Assembly: GCA_945834545.1 (NCBI GenBank)
Contig: CAMAHO010000018.1
Span: forward strand, 1-19,649
Length of the DNA stretch: 19,649 nucleotides
Reading direction: 5' to 3'
Source: an uncultured Lachnospiraceae bacterium
GTDB taxonomy: Bacteria > Bacillota > Clostridia > Lachnospirales > Lachnospiraceae
Below are positions 1 through 7,330 of the stretch, one piece after another. Below the pieces are notes generated by a model. It ran no database searches and was not told where the DNA came from. It was given only the letters and a program-made list of their open reading frames with translations. Within the stretch, counting starts at the first letter, position 1. Every line of letters begins with the position of its first letter. The position numbers were made by a program, and so were the translations under genes.

Positions 1-6
1 CTGCCT

Positions 7-56
7 GGACCAGGGGGGACACTAAAAAAGCCAGAAATTACCGTCCCCAGTGGTCC
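7..56. repeat. 50-bp REP-like palindromic repeat, copy 1
   Basis: This 50-bp unit matches positions 12694-12743 at 48 of 50 bases in the same orientation, and the reverse complement of 12622-12671 nearly as well. Its ends are self-complementary (GGACCA and GGGGAC on the left, GTCCCC and TGGTCC on the right), so a single unit can fold into a stem with a roughly 20-nt A-rich loop. A partner copy could lie upstream, outside the window. No transposase is seen nearby. It is probably a dispersed non-coding repeat of the REP/MITE kind; the family name is inference. Confidence 0.8.
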
Positions 57-90
57 TAGCTCCCCGGTGGCTCAGTCAGCCCTTTTGAAC

Positions 91-120
91 TTGACAACAC
101 TATACCGGAAAAAATATACT
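91..120 (+). promoter_or_regulatory. Sigma-A type promoter for the TraX-family gene
   Basis: TTGACA at 91-96 is a perfect -35 box and TATACT at 115-120 is a good -10 box, with an 18-bp spacer. Transcription would start near 127, about 20 nt before the start codon at 147. It lies between the repeat at 7-56 and the gene, so the TraX-family gene and the methyltransferase after it probably share this promoter. Confidence 0.75.
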
Positions 121-146
121 GTAGAGGTAATAGAGAGGAAACAGAA

Positions 147-917
147 ATGGAACGAAAAGGATTGAACGGAACAACGCTGAAAATCATAGCGGTTGTGTCC
201 ATGCTGATAGATCACACAGGGCTGGTGCTCCTTAGACCTTACCTATTGAGCCTGGGGATAACAAATATTGCGCTTCAAAATTTGGGAAGTCAGACAGAGC
301 ATGCGGGCTTGGTCTATCTGTATTTTATTATGAGGGGAGTCATTGGCAGACTGGCATTTCCCATTTTCGCCTATCTGGTAGTGGAGGGGATTACCCATAC
401 TAAGAATCTGACGAAATATGCAATGAGACTGTTGGCCTTTGGCCTGCTGTCAGAAATTCCCTTTGATTTGGCTATCCGACATCAGATGCTGGAATTTAGC
501 CACCAAAATGTGATGTTTACCCTGTTTTTAGGAGTGCTGGCTCTCTGGGGATACGAGACGATTTCTAGGCAGGTAAATCAAAAGGGGCAGAAGGCTTCCT
601 TCCTGCCTACTGTGCTGGCTCTTGCTATGGCAATTGTCGGAGTGGTTTTGGCAGAGTTATTGCGAACGGATTATGCCGGAGTCGGAGTGCTGGTTATCCT
701 TGCCATGTATCTTACCAGGGATGATAAGAGAGTGCAGATGGTGGTTGGCGGAATTGCCCTTCTCTTTATTGAACCCTTTGCCCTTTTAGGTCTGATCCCT
801 ATTTATTTTTACAATGGAGAGAGAGGTAGGGGGATGAAATACTTCTTTTATGCTTTCTACCCTGTACATCTGTTGTTTTTGTATTGTCTGATGAAACTAT
901 TTTGCCTGGAGGCTTAG
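147..917 (+). CDS. TraX-family integral membrane protein
   Basis: This 256-aa protein is mostly hydrophobic, with about seven to eight membrane segments. It carries the family pattern: MLIDHTG near residues 19-25, IGRLAFPIFAYLVVEG near 66-81, an RLLAFGLLSEIPFDL stretch near 93-107, QNVMFTL near 120-126, and a C-terminal NGERG followed by KYFFYAFYPVHLL. TraX of the F plasmid is linked to pilin N-terminal acetylation; chromosomal homologues in Firmicutes are widespread, usually without conjugation genes, and their role is unclear. No transfer genes are nearby here. The start is fixed by GAGAGGAAACAGAA before ATG and by the promoter at 91-120. The methyltransferase begins 4 nt after its stop, so the two are likely cotranscribed. 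Confidence 0.85.
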   Translation: MERKGLNGTTLKIIAVVSMLIDHTGLVLLRPYLLSLGITNIALQNLGSQTEHAGLVYLYFIMRGVIGRLAFPIFAYLVVEGITHTKNLTKYAMRLLAFGLLSEIPFDLAIRHQMLEFSHQNVMFTLFLGVLALWGYETISRQVNQKGQKASFLPTVLALAMAIVGVVLAELLRTDYAGVGVLVILAMYLTRDDKRVQMVVGGIALLFIEPFALLGLIPIYFYNGERGRGMKYFFYAFYPVHLLFLYCLMKLFCLEA

Positions 918-921
918 TGAT

Positions 922-1443
922 ATGATATACTACACATTTTACAAATCTCCCATTGGAAATTTGTTGCTAGTGGCAAACAATGATGCATTAACCGGAATAG
1001 AGTTTGACATCTCACCCAAGGAGGATATGGAGAAGAAACTGCCGGGAGCTACAGCAGGTCTGCCCGAGGTACTGGTGAAGACGATTTCCTGGCTAAATGA
1101 CTACTTCCACGGGGAAAATCCCGGTCCTATCCCAAAGGTGATTTTTGAAGAGGGAACGGAATTTCAAAAAAAGGTCTGGAGTATTGTGGCAAAAATTCCC
1201 TACGGCCAATCTATGAGCTATCAGGCCATCGCTAACATTATCACGGAGGAAAGGCCGGAGGTCAAAATGTCAGCTCAGGCAGTGGGACAGGCAGTGGGGA
1301 AAAATCCCATTCCCATTGTGGTGCCTTGCCATCGAGTGCTGGGCTACCACGGCGATTTGACCGGCTACAGCGGAGGATTAGAGAAAAAGAAACTTATGTT
1401 ATGTCTGGAGCAGATTCCTTACAAGCAGGAAAAAATGAGATAA
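922..1443 (+). CDS. ogt: Methylated-DNA--protein-cysteine S-methyltransferase
   Basis: This 173-aa protein repairs O6-alkylguanine in DNA by moving the alkyl group to its own cysteine. The active site PCHRVLG is present, with the acceptor Cys at 136, and the fold signature is complete: an N-terminal half, then the helix-turn-helix region (IPYGQSMSYQAIA, residues 92-104) and the GYSGGLEKK tail. The residue aligned with the human Arg128 finger is Gln119, in SAQAVG. I recall this as a common variant in Firmicutes rather than a defect. The ribosome site GGAGG (908-912) lies inside the end of the TraX-family gene, with 4 nt between the genes, implying coupled expression. A + strand reading frame at 1326-1520 is an out-of-frame shadow. 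Confidence 0.95.
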   Translation: MIYYTFYKSPIGNLLLVANNDALTGIEFDISPKEDMEKKLPGATAGLPEVLVKTISWLNDYFHGENPGPIPKVIFEEGTEFQKKVWSIVAKIPYGQSMSYQAIANIITEERPEVKMSAQAVGQAVGKNPIPIVVPCHRVLGYHGDLTGYSGGLEKKKLMLCLEQIPYKQEKMR

Positions 1444-1555
1444 TAATTGCTAGTATTGGGGAGTGGGTACTGGCTGCGAAATGGTATGGTTATTCGCATA
1501 AGCATTTTTACCGGAATTGAATCGTAGCATAAGCGAATATGAGGAAAAGAACAGT

Positions 1556-2731
1556 ATGAATTACAGAAAAGATAAGTATGGAAATGACATCTCTATCCTG
1601 GGCTACGGTTGCATGCGGTTTACTACTTCAGCCGGGCGGATTGATTTGGACAAAGCTGAGAAAGAGGTTATGGAGGCCTACATGCAAGGTGTGAATTACT
1701 TTGATACGGCCTACATTTACCCTGGAAGTGAGCAAGCTCTGGGTGAGATATTGGCGAAGAATCAGATTCGTGAGAGCATCTACATTGCTACCAAGCTGCC
1801 CCATTATCTGTGCAAGTCTGTGGAGCAGATGGAGAAGTATTTCAATGAGCAATTAAAAAGATTGCAGACGGATTATGTAGACTATTATTTGATGCATATG
1901 CTCACGGATATTGCTACCTGGAGGAAGCTTATCGACATGGGTATCCTGTCCTGGCTGGAGGAAAAGAAAGCCCAGGGCAAGATTCGACAGATTGGGTTTT
2001 CTTATCACGGAAATGCAGATATGTTCTGCGAACTATTGCATGCTTACGACTGGGATTTCACGCAAATTCAATATAATTATATGGACGAGCATTCTCAGGC
2101 AGGCCGACGGGGACTGATGGAGGCAGCAGAAGCAGGAATCCCCGTGATTATTATGGAGCCATTAAGAGGTGGAAGACTGGCAAATCTGCCGGATACTGCT
2201 TTGCAGGAGCTAAATGCCTTCCCTGTGAAGAGGACTCCTGTGCAGTGGGCATTAAGGTGGTTGTGGAACCAGCCTCAGGTAACTTGCGTGCTGTCCGGAA
2301 TGAACAGTATGGAGCAGGTACAGGATAATATTGCCACGGCAACGGATGTGATTGCCGGAGAATTTGGAGAGGCAGAGGAAGCCTTACTTAAGAGGGTAGC
2401 AGAATGCATCAATGCAAAAATGAAGGTGGGATGTACCGGTTGCCGATACTGTATGCCCTGTCCTAAGGGAGTGGATATTCCCGGCACCTTCGCCGCTTAC
2501 AACAGAAGATATTCGGAAGGCTGGTTTTCAGCTGTCAAGGAGTATCTGATGTGTACAGGGCTTAGAAAGGATACATGCGAAGCCTCAAAGTGCATCCAGT
2601 GCGGCAAGTGCGAAACGCATTGCCCGCAGCATATTGAGATTCGAAAGGAGCTAAAAGCCGCATCAAAGGTTCTGGAGAATCCCATATACAAGGCAGCGAA
2701 ATGGTTAATCGGCAAGGTTAGAGCATATTGA
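1556..2731 (+). CDS. Aldo/keto reductase with C-terminal 4Fe-4S ferredoxin domain
   Basis: This 391-aa cytoplasmic oxidoreductase has an AKR barrel with the expected tetrad: Asp50 and Tyr55 in DTAYIYPGSE, Lys80 in ATK and His114 in YYLMHM. At the C-terminus are two cysteine clusters, CxxCxxCxxC at 293-302 and CxxCxxCxxxCP at 346-357, as in bacterial two-[4Fe-4S] ferredoxins. Such AKR-ferredoxin fusions are common in anaerobic Clostridia; the substrate is not predictable from sequence. I chose ATG 1556 because GAGGAAAAG lies about 7 nt upstream and the protein then begins in the family style; a TTG at 1517 would add 13 residues with no good ribosome site. A 112-nt gap separates it from the methyltransferase gene. 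Confidence 0.93.
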   Translation: MNYRKDKYGNDISILGYGCMRFTTSAGRIDLDKAEKEVMEAYMQGVNYFDTAYIYPGSEQALGEILAKNQIRESIYIATKLPHYLCKSVEQMEKYFNEQLKRLQTDYVDYYLMHMLTDIATWRKLIDMGILSWLEEKKAQGKIRQIGFSYHGNADMFCELLHAYDWDFTQIQYNYMDEHSQAGRRGLMEAAEAGIPVIIMEPLRGGRLANLPDTALQELNAFPVKRTPVQWALRWLWNQPQVTCVLSGMNSMEQVQDNIATATDVIAGEFGEAEEALLKRVAECINAKMKVGCTGCRYCMPCPKGVDIPGTFAAYNRRYSEGWFSAVKEYLMCTGLRKDTCEASKCIQCGKCETHCPQHIEIRKELKAASKVLENPIYKAAKWLIGKVRAY

Positions 2732-2738
2732 TTTTGAA

Positions 2739-2805
2739 GGGACATTGGGGACAGGTACATTTGACCCTTGATTCTTGGGTCAAATGTACCTGTCCCCAAT
2801 GTCCC
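2739..2805. repeat. Perfect 29-bp-arm palindrome
   Basis: The arms at 2739-2767 and 2777-2805 are exact reverse complements, with a 9-nt loop. The left arm begins GGGACATTGGGGACAGGT and ends TTTGACCC. It starts 8 nt after the reductase stop codon. It could hinder transcription or protect the mRNA 3' end, but no T-run follows, so I do not call it an intrinsic terminator. Its GGGAC, short spacer, GGGGAC design resembles the repeats at 7-56 and 12622-12743, suggesting a related REP-like family. An extra GTCCC copy lies just downstream at 2812-2816. Confidence 0.9.
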
Positions 2806-2842
2806 ACCTCTGTCCCAAAAGCCGGAATTACATAATTTAGCA

Positions 2843-2871
2843 TTGCGATAACCGAAAGAATTTGTTAAAAT
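2843..2871 (+). promoter_or_regulatory. Candidate promoter for the OPT transporter gene
   Basis: TTGCGA at 2843-2848 (4 of 6 to consensus) and TAAAAT at 2866-2871 (5 of 6) are spaced by 17 bp. The start would fall near 2878, giving a leader of about 120 nt before the ATG at 2999. That leader contains the two hairpins described for 2886-2969. Confidence 0.5.
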
Positions 2872-2885
2872 AGGGTACAAAGAAT

Positions 2886-2969
2886 AAAGCCATAGCCTAA
2901 AGGTTGTGGCTTTCCTATTGTAATGACGCCGGGCTTGTGAGAGAACATAGGGACAAGCTAGTGGTGTCA
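2886..2969 (+). promoter_or_regulatory. Two-hairpin leader upstream of the OPT transporter
   Basis: Hairpin 1 spans 2886-2913: a 12-bp stem (AAAGCC at the outside, two G-U pairs) with a TAAA loop. Hairpin 2 spans 2924-2969: an outer stem TGACGCC/GGTGTCA (2924-2930 with 2963-2969) encloses an inner stem GCTTGT/ACAAGC (2933-2938 with 2953-2958). No T-run follows either, and the ribosome site AGGAGG is at 2988-2993. The arrangement suggests an RNA leader acting on mRNA stability or translation. I cannot match it to a named class. Confidence 0.45.
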
Positions 2970-2998
2970 TAGCATACTAAAATTTATAGGAGGTCTTC

Positions 2999-4915
2999 AT
3001 GGAACAGAAGAACGAATTCAAGCCTTTTATCCCTGCGGATAAGGTGGTTCCCGAGTTTACCGTGGTATCCATCATTATCGGATTAATCCTGGCAGTGGTA
3101 TTCGGCGCAGCAAATGCTTACCTTGGATTAAGAGTAGGCATGACGGTATCTGCTTCAATTCCCGCAGCTGTTATTTCCATGGGTGTTATCCGCGTGATTC
3201 TGCGCAGAGATTCCATTTTGGAAAATAACATGGTGCAGACCATTGGTTCTGCCGGCGAGTCCCTGGCAGCAGGTGCTATTTTCACAATGCCCGCTATTTT
3301 TATGTGGGCACAGGAAGGAAAATGTGATACTCCTTCCTTCTTTACCATTGCTATTATCGCTTTGGTAGGTGGTTTACTTGGTGTACTGTTTATGGTTCCC
3401 TTGCGGACAGCTTTGATCGTGGACGAGCATGGAACCCTGCCTTATCCGGAAGGAACCGCTTGTGCAGAGGTCCTGCTTGCCGGAGAAGAGGGCGGAGAGA
3501 AGTCTAAAATCGTGTTCTCCGGTTTGGGAATTGCGGCTGTTTACAAGTTCATTGCAGATGGCTTAAAGCTATTTCCCAGTGAAGTGGATTTTGCCTTTGA
3601 GAATGATAGCTTTACCTGCGGCATTGGTGGGGATGTCCTTCCCGCACTGACTGGTGTAGGCTTTATCTGCGGGCCTAAGGTTTCCAGCTATCTGTTGGCA
3701 GGTGGTACTTTGTCCTGGTTTGTCTTGATGCCGGCTATTGCTTTCTTCGGCGGAGACAGTCTTACCAGCGTACAGGATGCACAGGGTAATTTCCTTGCCT
3801 TCAATCAGCTTGGCGTTTGGGATATATGGGGAAAATACATCCGTTATATCGGTGCTGGTGCCGTAGCGGCAGGTGGTGTGATCAGCTTGATTGAGACCTT
3901 CCCTACCATGCTAAAAACCTTTAAGAAGGCAGTTTCCGGTTTGGGAAAGAAGTCTGACAACAGCATCCGTACCCAGCGTGATATCTCTATGGTAAGTGTA
4001 CTCATCGGTATTGTGGCACTAGCTCTCTTTATCTGGTTGATTCCTACTGTTGAAGTAAATCTGTTAGGGGCTATCATCATCATCCTCTTTGGTTTCTTCT
4101 TTGCAACCGTTTCCTCCCGTATGGTAGGTGTGGTAGGAAGCTCCAATAACCCTGTTTCCGGTATGGCCATTGCTACCTTGCTGGTAACCACCATACTTTT
4201 AAAGGCAACCGGAAAGGTTGGCGCTCCCGGTATGATTGCTGCGATTTCCATCGGCTCTATCATCTGTATCATTGCAGCTATGGCTGGTGATACTTCACAG
4301 GACTTAAAGACTGGTTACATCGTAGGCGCTACCCCTAAGAACCAGCAGATTGGTGAGATCTTAGGTACCATTATTTCTGCTCTTACCATCGGTGGTGTAA
4401 TGTATCTTTTGAATCAGGCTTGGGGCTTTGGCTCTAAGGAGATTGCAGCTCCTCAGGCAACCTTGATGAAGATGGTTGTAGAGGGTGTTATGGAAGGAAC
4501 ACTTCCTTGGGTATTGGTATTCATCGGTGTCTTTGTTGCTATCGTAGTTCGTATCCTGGGAATTCCTGTTCTTGCCTTTGCCATCGGTTTGTATCTGCCC
4601 ATTCACTTAAGCACTCCGATTATGGTTGGCGGTGCTGTGAGATGGTTCCTGGAGAGCAGAAAGAACAAGTCTGAGGAAGAAAAGAAGGGAATCGTTGAGA
4701 AGGGTATTCTGTACTCTGCAGGTATGATTGCCGGTGAAGGTATCGTTGGTATTTTACTGGCTATCTTTGCAGTTATCGGTATAGGTGATTTCTTTAATAT
4801 TTCCAGTATTTACGGCGATAACTTCTATGCAGTCGGAAACTGGGTAGGAATTGTCTGCTTTGCCGGACTGGTAGCTACCATCTTTCTGTTTGCAAGAAAC
4901 AAGAAAAAGAACTAG
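2999..4915 (+). CDS. OPT-family oligopeptide transporter
   Basis: This 638-aa polytopic membrane protein (about 14-16 hydrophobic segments) belongs to the OPT family, which imports oligopeptides and in some cases metal chelates, usually driven by a proton gradient. Hallmarks are NAYLGLRVGMTVSASIPAAV (39-58), ENNMVQTIGSAGESLAAGA (75-93), LPYPEGTACAEVL (147-159), SSNNPVSGM (381-389) and GDTSQDLKTG (430-439). Length is usual for bacterial members. The start is set by AGGAGG six bases before ATG. Codons in the second half are richer in GGT, GTA and CTT than in neighbours, which may reflect high expression. A peptidase, PepD, lies three genes downstream, so imported peptides could feed it, although a terminator at 4945-4972 separates the transcripts. 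Confidence 0.92.
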   Translation: MEQKNEFKPFIPADKVVPEFTVVSIIIGLILAVVFGAANAYLGLRVGMTVSASIPAAVISMGVIRVILRRDSILENNMVQTIGSAGESLAAGAIFTMPAIFMWAQEGKCDTPSFFTIAIIALVGGLLGVLFMVPLRTALIVDEHGTLPYPEGTACAEVLLAGEEGGEKSKIVFSGLGIAAVYKFIADGLKLFPSEVDFAFENDSFTCGIGGDVLPALTGVGFICGPKVSSYLLAGGTLSWFVLMPAIAFFGGDSLTSVQDAQGNFLAFNQLGVWDIWGKYIRYIGAGAVAAGGVISLIETFPTMLKTFKKAVSGLGKKSDNSIRTQRDISMVSVLIGIVALALFIWLIPTVEVNLLGAIIIILFGFFFATVSSRMVGVVGSSNNPVSGMAIATLLVTTILLKATGKVGAPGMIAAISIGSIICIIAAMAGDTSQDLKTGYIVGATPKNQQIGEILGTIISALTIGGVMYLLNQAWGFGSKEIAAPQATLMKMVVEGVMEGTLPWVLVFIGVFVAIVVRILGIPVLAFAIGLYLPIHLSTPIMVGGAVRWFLESRKNKSEEEKKGIVEKGILYSAGMIAGEGIVGILLAIFAVIGIGDFFNISSIYGDNFYAVGNWVGIVCFAGLVATIFLFARNKKKN

Positions 4916-4944
4916 TCAAAATCAATCGTTGTAGGATTCAGGCA

Positions 4945-4972
4945 GGGTGCCGACATTGCTTTGTCGGCACCC
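4945..4972 (+). terminator. Intrinsic terminator-like hairpin after the OPT gene
   Basis: GGGTGCCGACA (4945-4955) and TGTCGGCACCC (4962-4972) form a perfect 11-bp GC-rich stem with a 6-nt loop, 29 nt after the transporter stop. The following tract is GCTTTGCT, a weak U-run, so termination may be partial. A TTG-initiated extension of the next gene would begin inside this hairpin and is not credible. Confidence 0.7.
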
Positions 4973-5017
4973 GCTTTGCTAGATTTCATATCGATATGGG
5001 ATAATGAAAAGGGTAAT

Positions 5018-5362
5018 ATGAAGAAGAATAAAGAGAATTTTGTAGACCGGGTTCCGCAGATTTGTGCGGACAAAAAGTGGACCGTTTTGGAAGACGGAAT
5101 TGTTGAGATTACAGTGGAGAATAAGGGATTTTATAATGTGCTTGCACAGAAGTTTTTTTCCAAACCCAGGTATAGCTTTATCAAGCTGGATACCTACGGA
5201 AGCTTTGTGTGGAAGCAGATTGACGGAAAAAGGACAATTTACGAGATTGGGAAGATTTTGGAAGAAAACTATGAAGAGGCAGGGACTAAACTTTATGAGA
5301 GACTCTGCACCTTCTTCAAGATATTAGAGAACAATCGCTATGTTCAGACGATTCAAAAATAA
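5018..5362 (+). CDS. Stand-alone PqqD-like peptide-binding protein
   Basis: This 114-aa protein resembles the PqqD family, small proteins that bind a RiPP precursor peptide and hand it to a radical SAM enzyme. The pattern is in residues about 55-110: YGSFVWKQIDGKRTIYEIG, then ILEENYEEA, a helix with LYERLCTFFKIL, and NNRYV, matching the usual DG-rT-eIa-l core and winged-helix layout. ATG 5018 is chosen because AAAAGGG lies 4-5 nt upstream; the open frame extends back to 4961 into the terminator. No radical SAM gene, short precursor or peptide exporter is visible in this window. A small membrane protein gene follows after 51 nt. The family call is fairly good; the partner is unknown. Confidence 0.7.
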   Translation: MKKNKENFVDRVPQICADKKWTVLEDGIVEITVENKGFYNVLAQKFFSKPRYSFIKLDTYGSFVWKQIDGKRTIYEIGKILEENYEEAGTKLYERLCTFFKILENNRYVQTIQK

Positions 5363-5413
5363 TCTGTCGGGAGACAGAAACTTGGATAGAATTTGTGGGG
5401 AAAGGATAAAAGT

Positions 5414-5761
5414 ATGAGTGTGTGGCAAATACTACTTGGTATCTTTTTGTTTATGATTGCAACCATGGTGATTTACGGCTGGGGACTCATCAGACAGAAG
5501 AATTTAGGGAAGGATTTGACAAATCAGCTGTTTGACAAGGGAAACCGAAAGGTCCTTAAGTATTTAAGGACAAATCCCCATATCACAGAAGGGGAGGTGG
5601 AGAAGCTTTGCAGTACAATTACAGCTAAGCTCCCCTTTTCCAGAAGTAAGGCAGTGGTGGTAAAGCCAAAGGAATACGCCAGGGAATTGCTGGAATATAT
5701 GGTCAAAACAGGACAACTGGAGAAACAGGGTGCCCTGTATAAGCAGGCAGAAAGGAAGTAA
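5414..5761 (+). CDS. Small membrane-anchored protein of unknown function
   Basis: This 115-aa protein has one N-terminal membrane segment (about residues 4-26, WQILLGIFLFMIATMVIYGWG) and a basic cytoplasmic part of about 85 residues. The stretch NRKVLKYLRTNPHITEGEVEKLC (48-70) has the look of a winged-helix first and second helix, but I would not call DNA binding on that alone. ATG 5414 has GGAAAGGAT about 6-8 nt upstream; a TTG at 5393 would add seven residues and break the signal-anchor start. Its stop is 1 nt before the PepD start codon, so the two are translationally coupled. I do not recognise the family. Confidence 0.7.
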   Translation: MSVWQILLGIFLFMIATMVIYGWGLIRQKNLGKDLTNQLFDKGNRKVLKYLRTNPHITEGEVEKLCSTITAKLPFSRSKAVVVKPKEYARELLEYMVKTGQLEKQGALYKQAERK

Positions 5762-5762
5762 C

Positions 5763-7229
5763 ATGCAGGAAAACAAAACGATAGAGCAGCTAGAACCGAC
5801 GAAGGTATTTCATTTTTTCCATGAGATTTGTAACATCCCTCATGGGTCAAGAAACCTACAGCAAATCAGTGACTATCTGGTGAACTTTGCCAAGGAGAGA
5901 GGACTTTGGGTAAGACAGGATGAGAACCTGAATGTGATTATCAAAAAGCCTGCCAGCAAGGGAGCTGAAAAAGCACCGACTGTGATTTTGCAGGGACATA
6001 TGGATATGGTGGCCGTAAAGGACAGAGACTGTGCCAAGGATATGGAAAAGGAAGGTATCGAGCCTTACATTGAGGGGGACTGGTTAAAGGCAAAAGGAAC
6101 CTCCTTGGGAGGAGATGATGGGATTGCTGTTGCCTATGCGTTGGCTGTCCTGGAGGAAGACACCTTAATCCATCCTGCTATTGAGGCCGTGTTTACAACG
6201 GATGAAGAGATCGGTTTGCTGGGTGCTACAGCTCTGGATACCTCGGATTTAGAGGGCAAAATGATGCTCAATATGGATTCTGAGGATGAGGGTATCTTTA
6301 CGGTTAGCTGTGCCGGCGGTGGTTGTGCCATCTGCCATCTTCCGGTGGTTTTTGAAGAAGGCACAGGGGAGAAACTTAAGCTGACCTTAACCGGTCTTTC
6401 CGGAGGCCATTCCGGAGTAGAAATTCATAAGGGAAGACAAAACAGCAATGTAGCTATGGGACGATTGCTCCAGGCTATGAGTGGTGCAGAGGGAGTAAGA
6501 CTGCTTTCCTTAAACGGCGGGACAAAGGATAATGTCATAGCCAACGAAACGGTTGCAGAGCTGCTTGTATCCAAACAGGGCAAGAAGCAGGCTATGGACT
6601 TGTTGCAGCAGGAATATGCAGCATTAAAGGAAGAGACAGCTGTGACCGACCCGGGCATACAGCTTATGGCATCGGAGGAAGGAGAGCAGACTGTGGCTGT
6701 ACTTTCCAGGGAATCTGCCAAAGCAGTGGTGTTACTCTTAAATATGCTGCCAAACGGTGTGATTTGTATGAGCCCTGATATTCCAAATATGGTACAGACC
6801 TCTCTGAATCTGGGTGTTTTGAGGACCGGTGAGAAAGAGGTGAGTCTCACCTATTCCGTGAGAAGCTCCAAGGAAAGTCAGAAACATAATCTGGTGACGC
6901 GGCTCAGATTGCTCACAGAGTTTGTGGGTGGCACAGTGGAGGTAGAGGGAGAGTATCCGGGTTGGGATTTCAAACAGGATTCCCGGCTTTTAGAGATTAT
7001 GAAAGAGGCGTATCGTGAGCAATATGGCTCAGAGCCCGTGGTTGAGGGAATTCATGCAGGCTTGGAGTGTGGGGTGTTCGCCTCCAAGATAGAAGGACTG
7101 GATGCGGTCTCCTTTGGCCCCCAGATGCATAATGTGCATTCCATCCAAGAGGAATTGTGCATCTCCTCTGTGGAGAGAACCTATTGTCTGGTAAAGACAA
7201 CCTTGGAGAAGCTTTCGAAACTATCTTAA
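5763..7229 (+). CDS. pepD: Aminoacyl-histidine dipeptidase (Xaa-His dipeptidase, M20 family)
   Basis: This 488-aa cytoplasmic metallopeptidase cleaves dipeptides such as carnosine-like Xaa-His. Its length is normal for PepD (about 485). Metal and catalytic motifs are in order: QGHMDMV (His79, Asp81), LGGDDGIAVA (Asp118), TTDEEIGLLGA (Glu148/Glu149), MDSEDEG (Asp172) and a C-terminal GIHAGLECG with the last ligand His. The middle part, roughly residues 190-380, is the lid/dimerisation domain. The ATG at 5763 follows GAAAGGAAG and starts 1 nt after the upstream small membrane protein. It probably completes breakdown of peptides taken up by transporters such as the OPT protein upstream. Confidence 0.93.
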   Translation: MQENKTIEQLEPTKVFHFFHEICNIPHGSRNLQQISDYLVNFAKERGLWVRQDENLNVIIKKPASKGAEKAPTVILQGHMDMVAVKDRDCAKDMEKEGIEPYIEGDWLKAKGTSLGGDDGIAVAYALAVLEEDTLIHPAIEAVFTTDEEIGLLGATALDTSDLEGKMMLNMDSEDEGIFTVSCAGGGCAICHLPVVFEEGTGEKLKLTLTGLSGGHSGVEIHKGRQNSNVAMGRLLQAMSGAEGVRLLSLNGGTKDNVIANETVAELLVSKQGKKQAMDLLQQEYAALKEETAVTDPGIQLMASEEGEQTVAVLSRESAKAVVLLLNMLPNGVICMSPDIPNMVQTSLNLGVLRTGEKEVSLTYSVRSSKESQKHNLVTRLRLLTEFVGGTVEVEGEYPGWDFKQDSRLLEIMKEAYREQYGSEPVVEGIHAGLECGVFASKIEGLDAVSFGPQMHNVHSIQEELCISSVERTYCLVKTTLEKLSKLS

Positions 7230-7330
7230 TCAGATGCAGCAAAACCAAACTTCGCAGCAGCTTTGGATGTTGATGTAGCGGCCTGCCATACCTGGTGGGC
7301 AGAGCAGCCGTAGAACATGGAGGAATTGGT

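Noticed and set aside
1057..1340. Loss of the arginine finger in the methyltransferase (Gln119 at the Arg128 position)
   Set aside because: The SAQAVG form is, as I recall, common among Firmicute homologues, so it is not unusual here.
1491..1539. Inverted TATTCGC/GCGAATA and a direct GCATAAGC pair before the reductase gene
   Set aside because: The arms are only 7 bp with a 35-nt gap in a short AT-rich interval; this can arise by chance.
2739..2805. Intrinsic terminator for the aldo/keto reductase gene
   Set aside because: The hairpin is strong but no T-run follows on either side, and the repeat-like sequence is a better explanation.
2497..2970. - strand open frame (157 codons) across the reductase end, palindrome and OPT leader
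   Set aside because: It runs through the ferredoxin domain coding region and through a perfect palindrome, so it is a chance frame.
4976..5005. Possible promoter TTGCTA / GATAAT before the PqqD-like gene
   Set aside because: The predicted start would fall about 5 nt before the start codon, inside the ribosome site, so it is unlikely to serve this gene.
4961..5017. TTG-initiated N-terminal extension of the PqqD-like gene
   Set aside because: It begins inside the terminator hairpin, has no ribosome site, and the ATG at 5018 fits the family start.
7230..7330. Remnant gene or terminator between pepD and the serine hydrolase gene
   Set aside because: Frames are broken without recognisable protein similarity, and the only inverted repeat (CTGCC/GGCAG) is short with no T-run.
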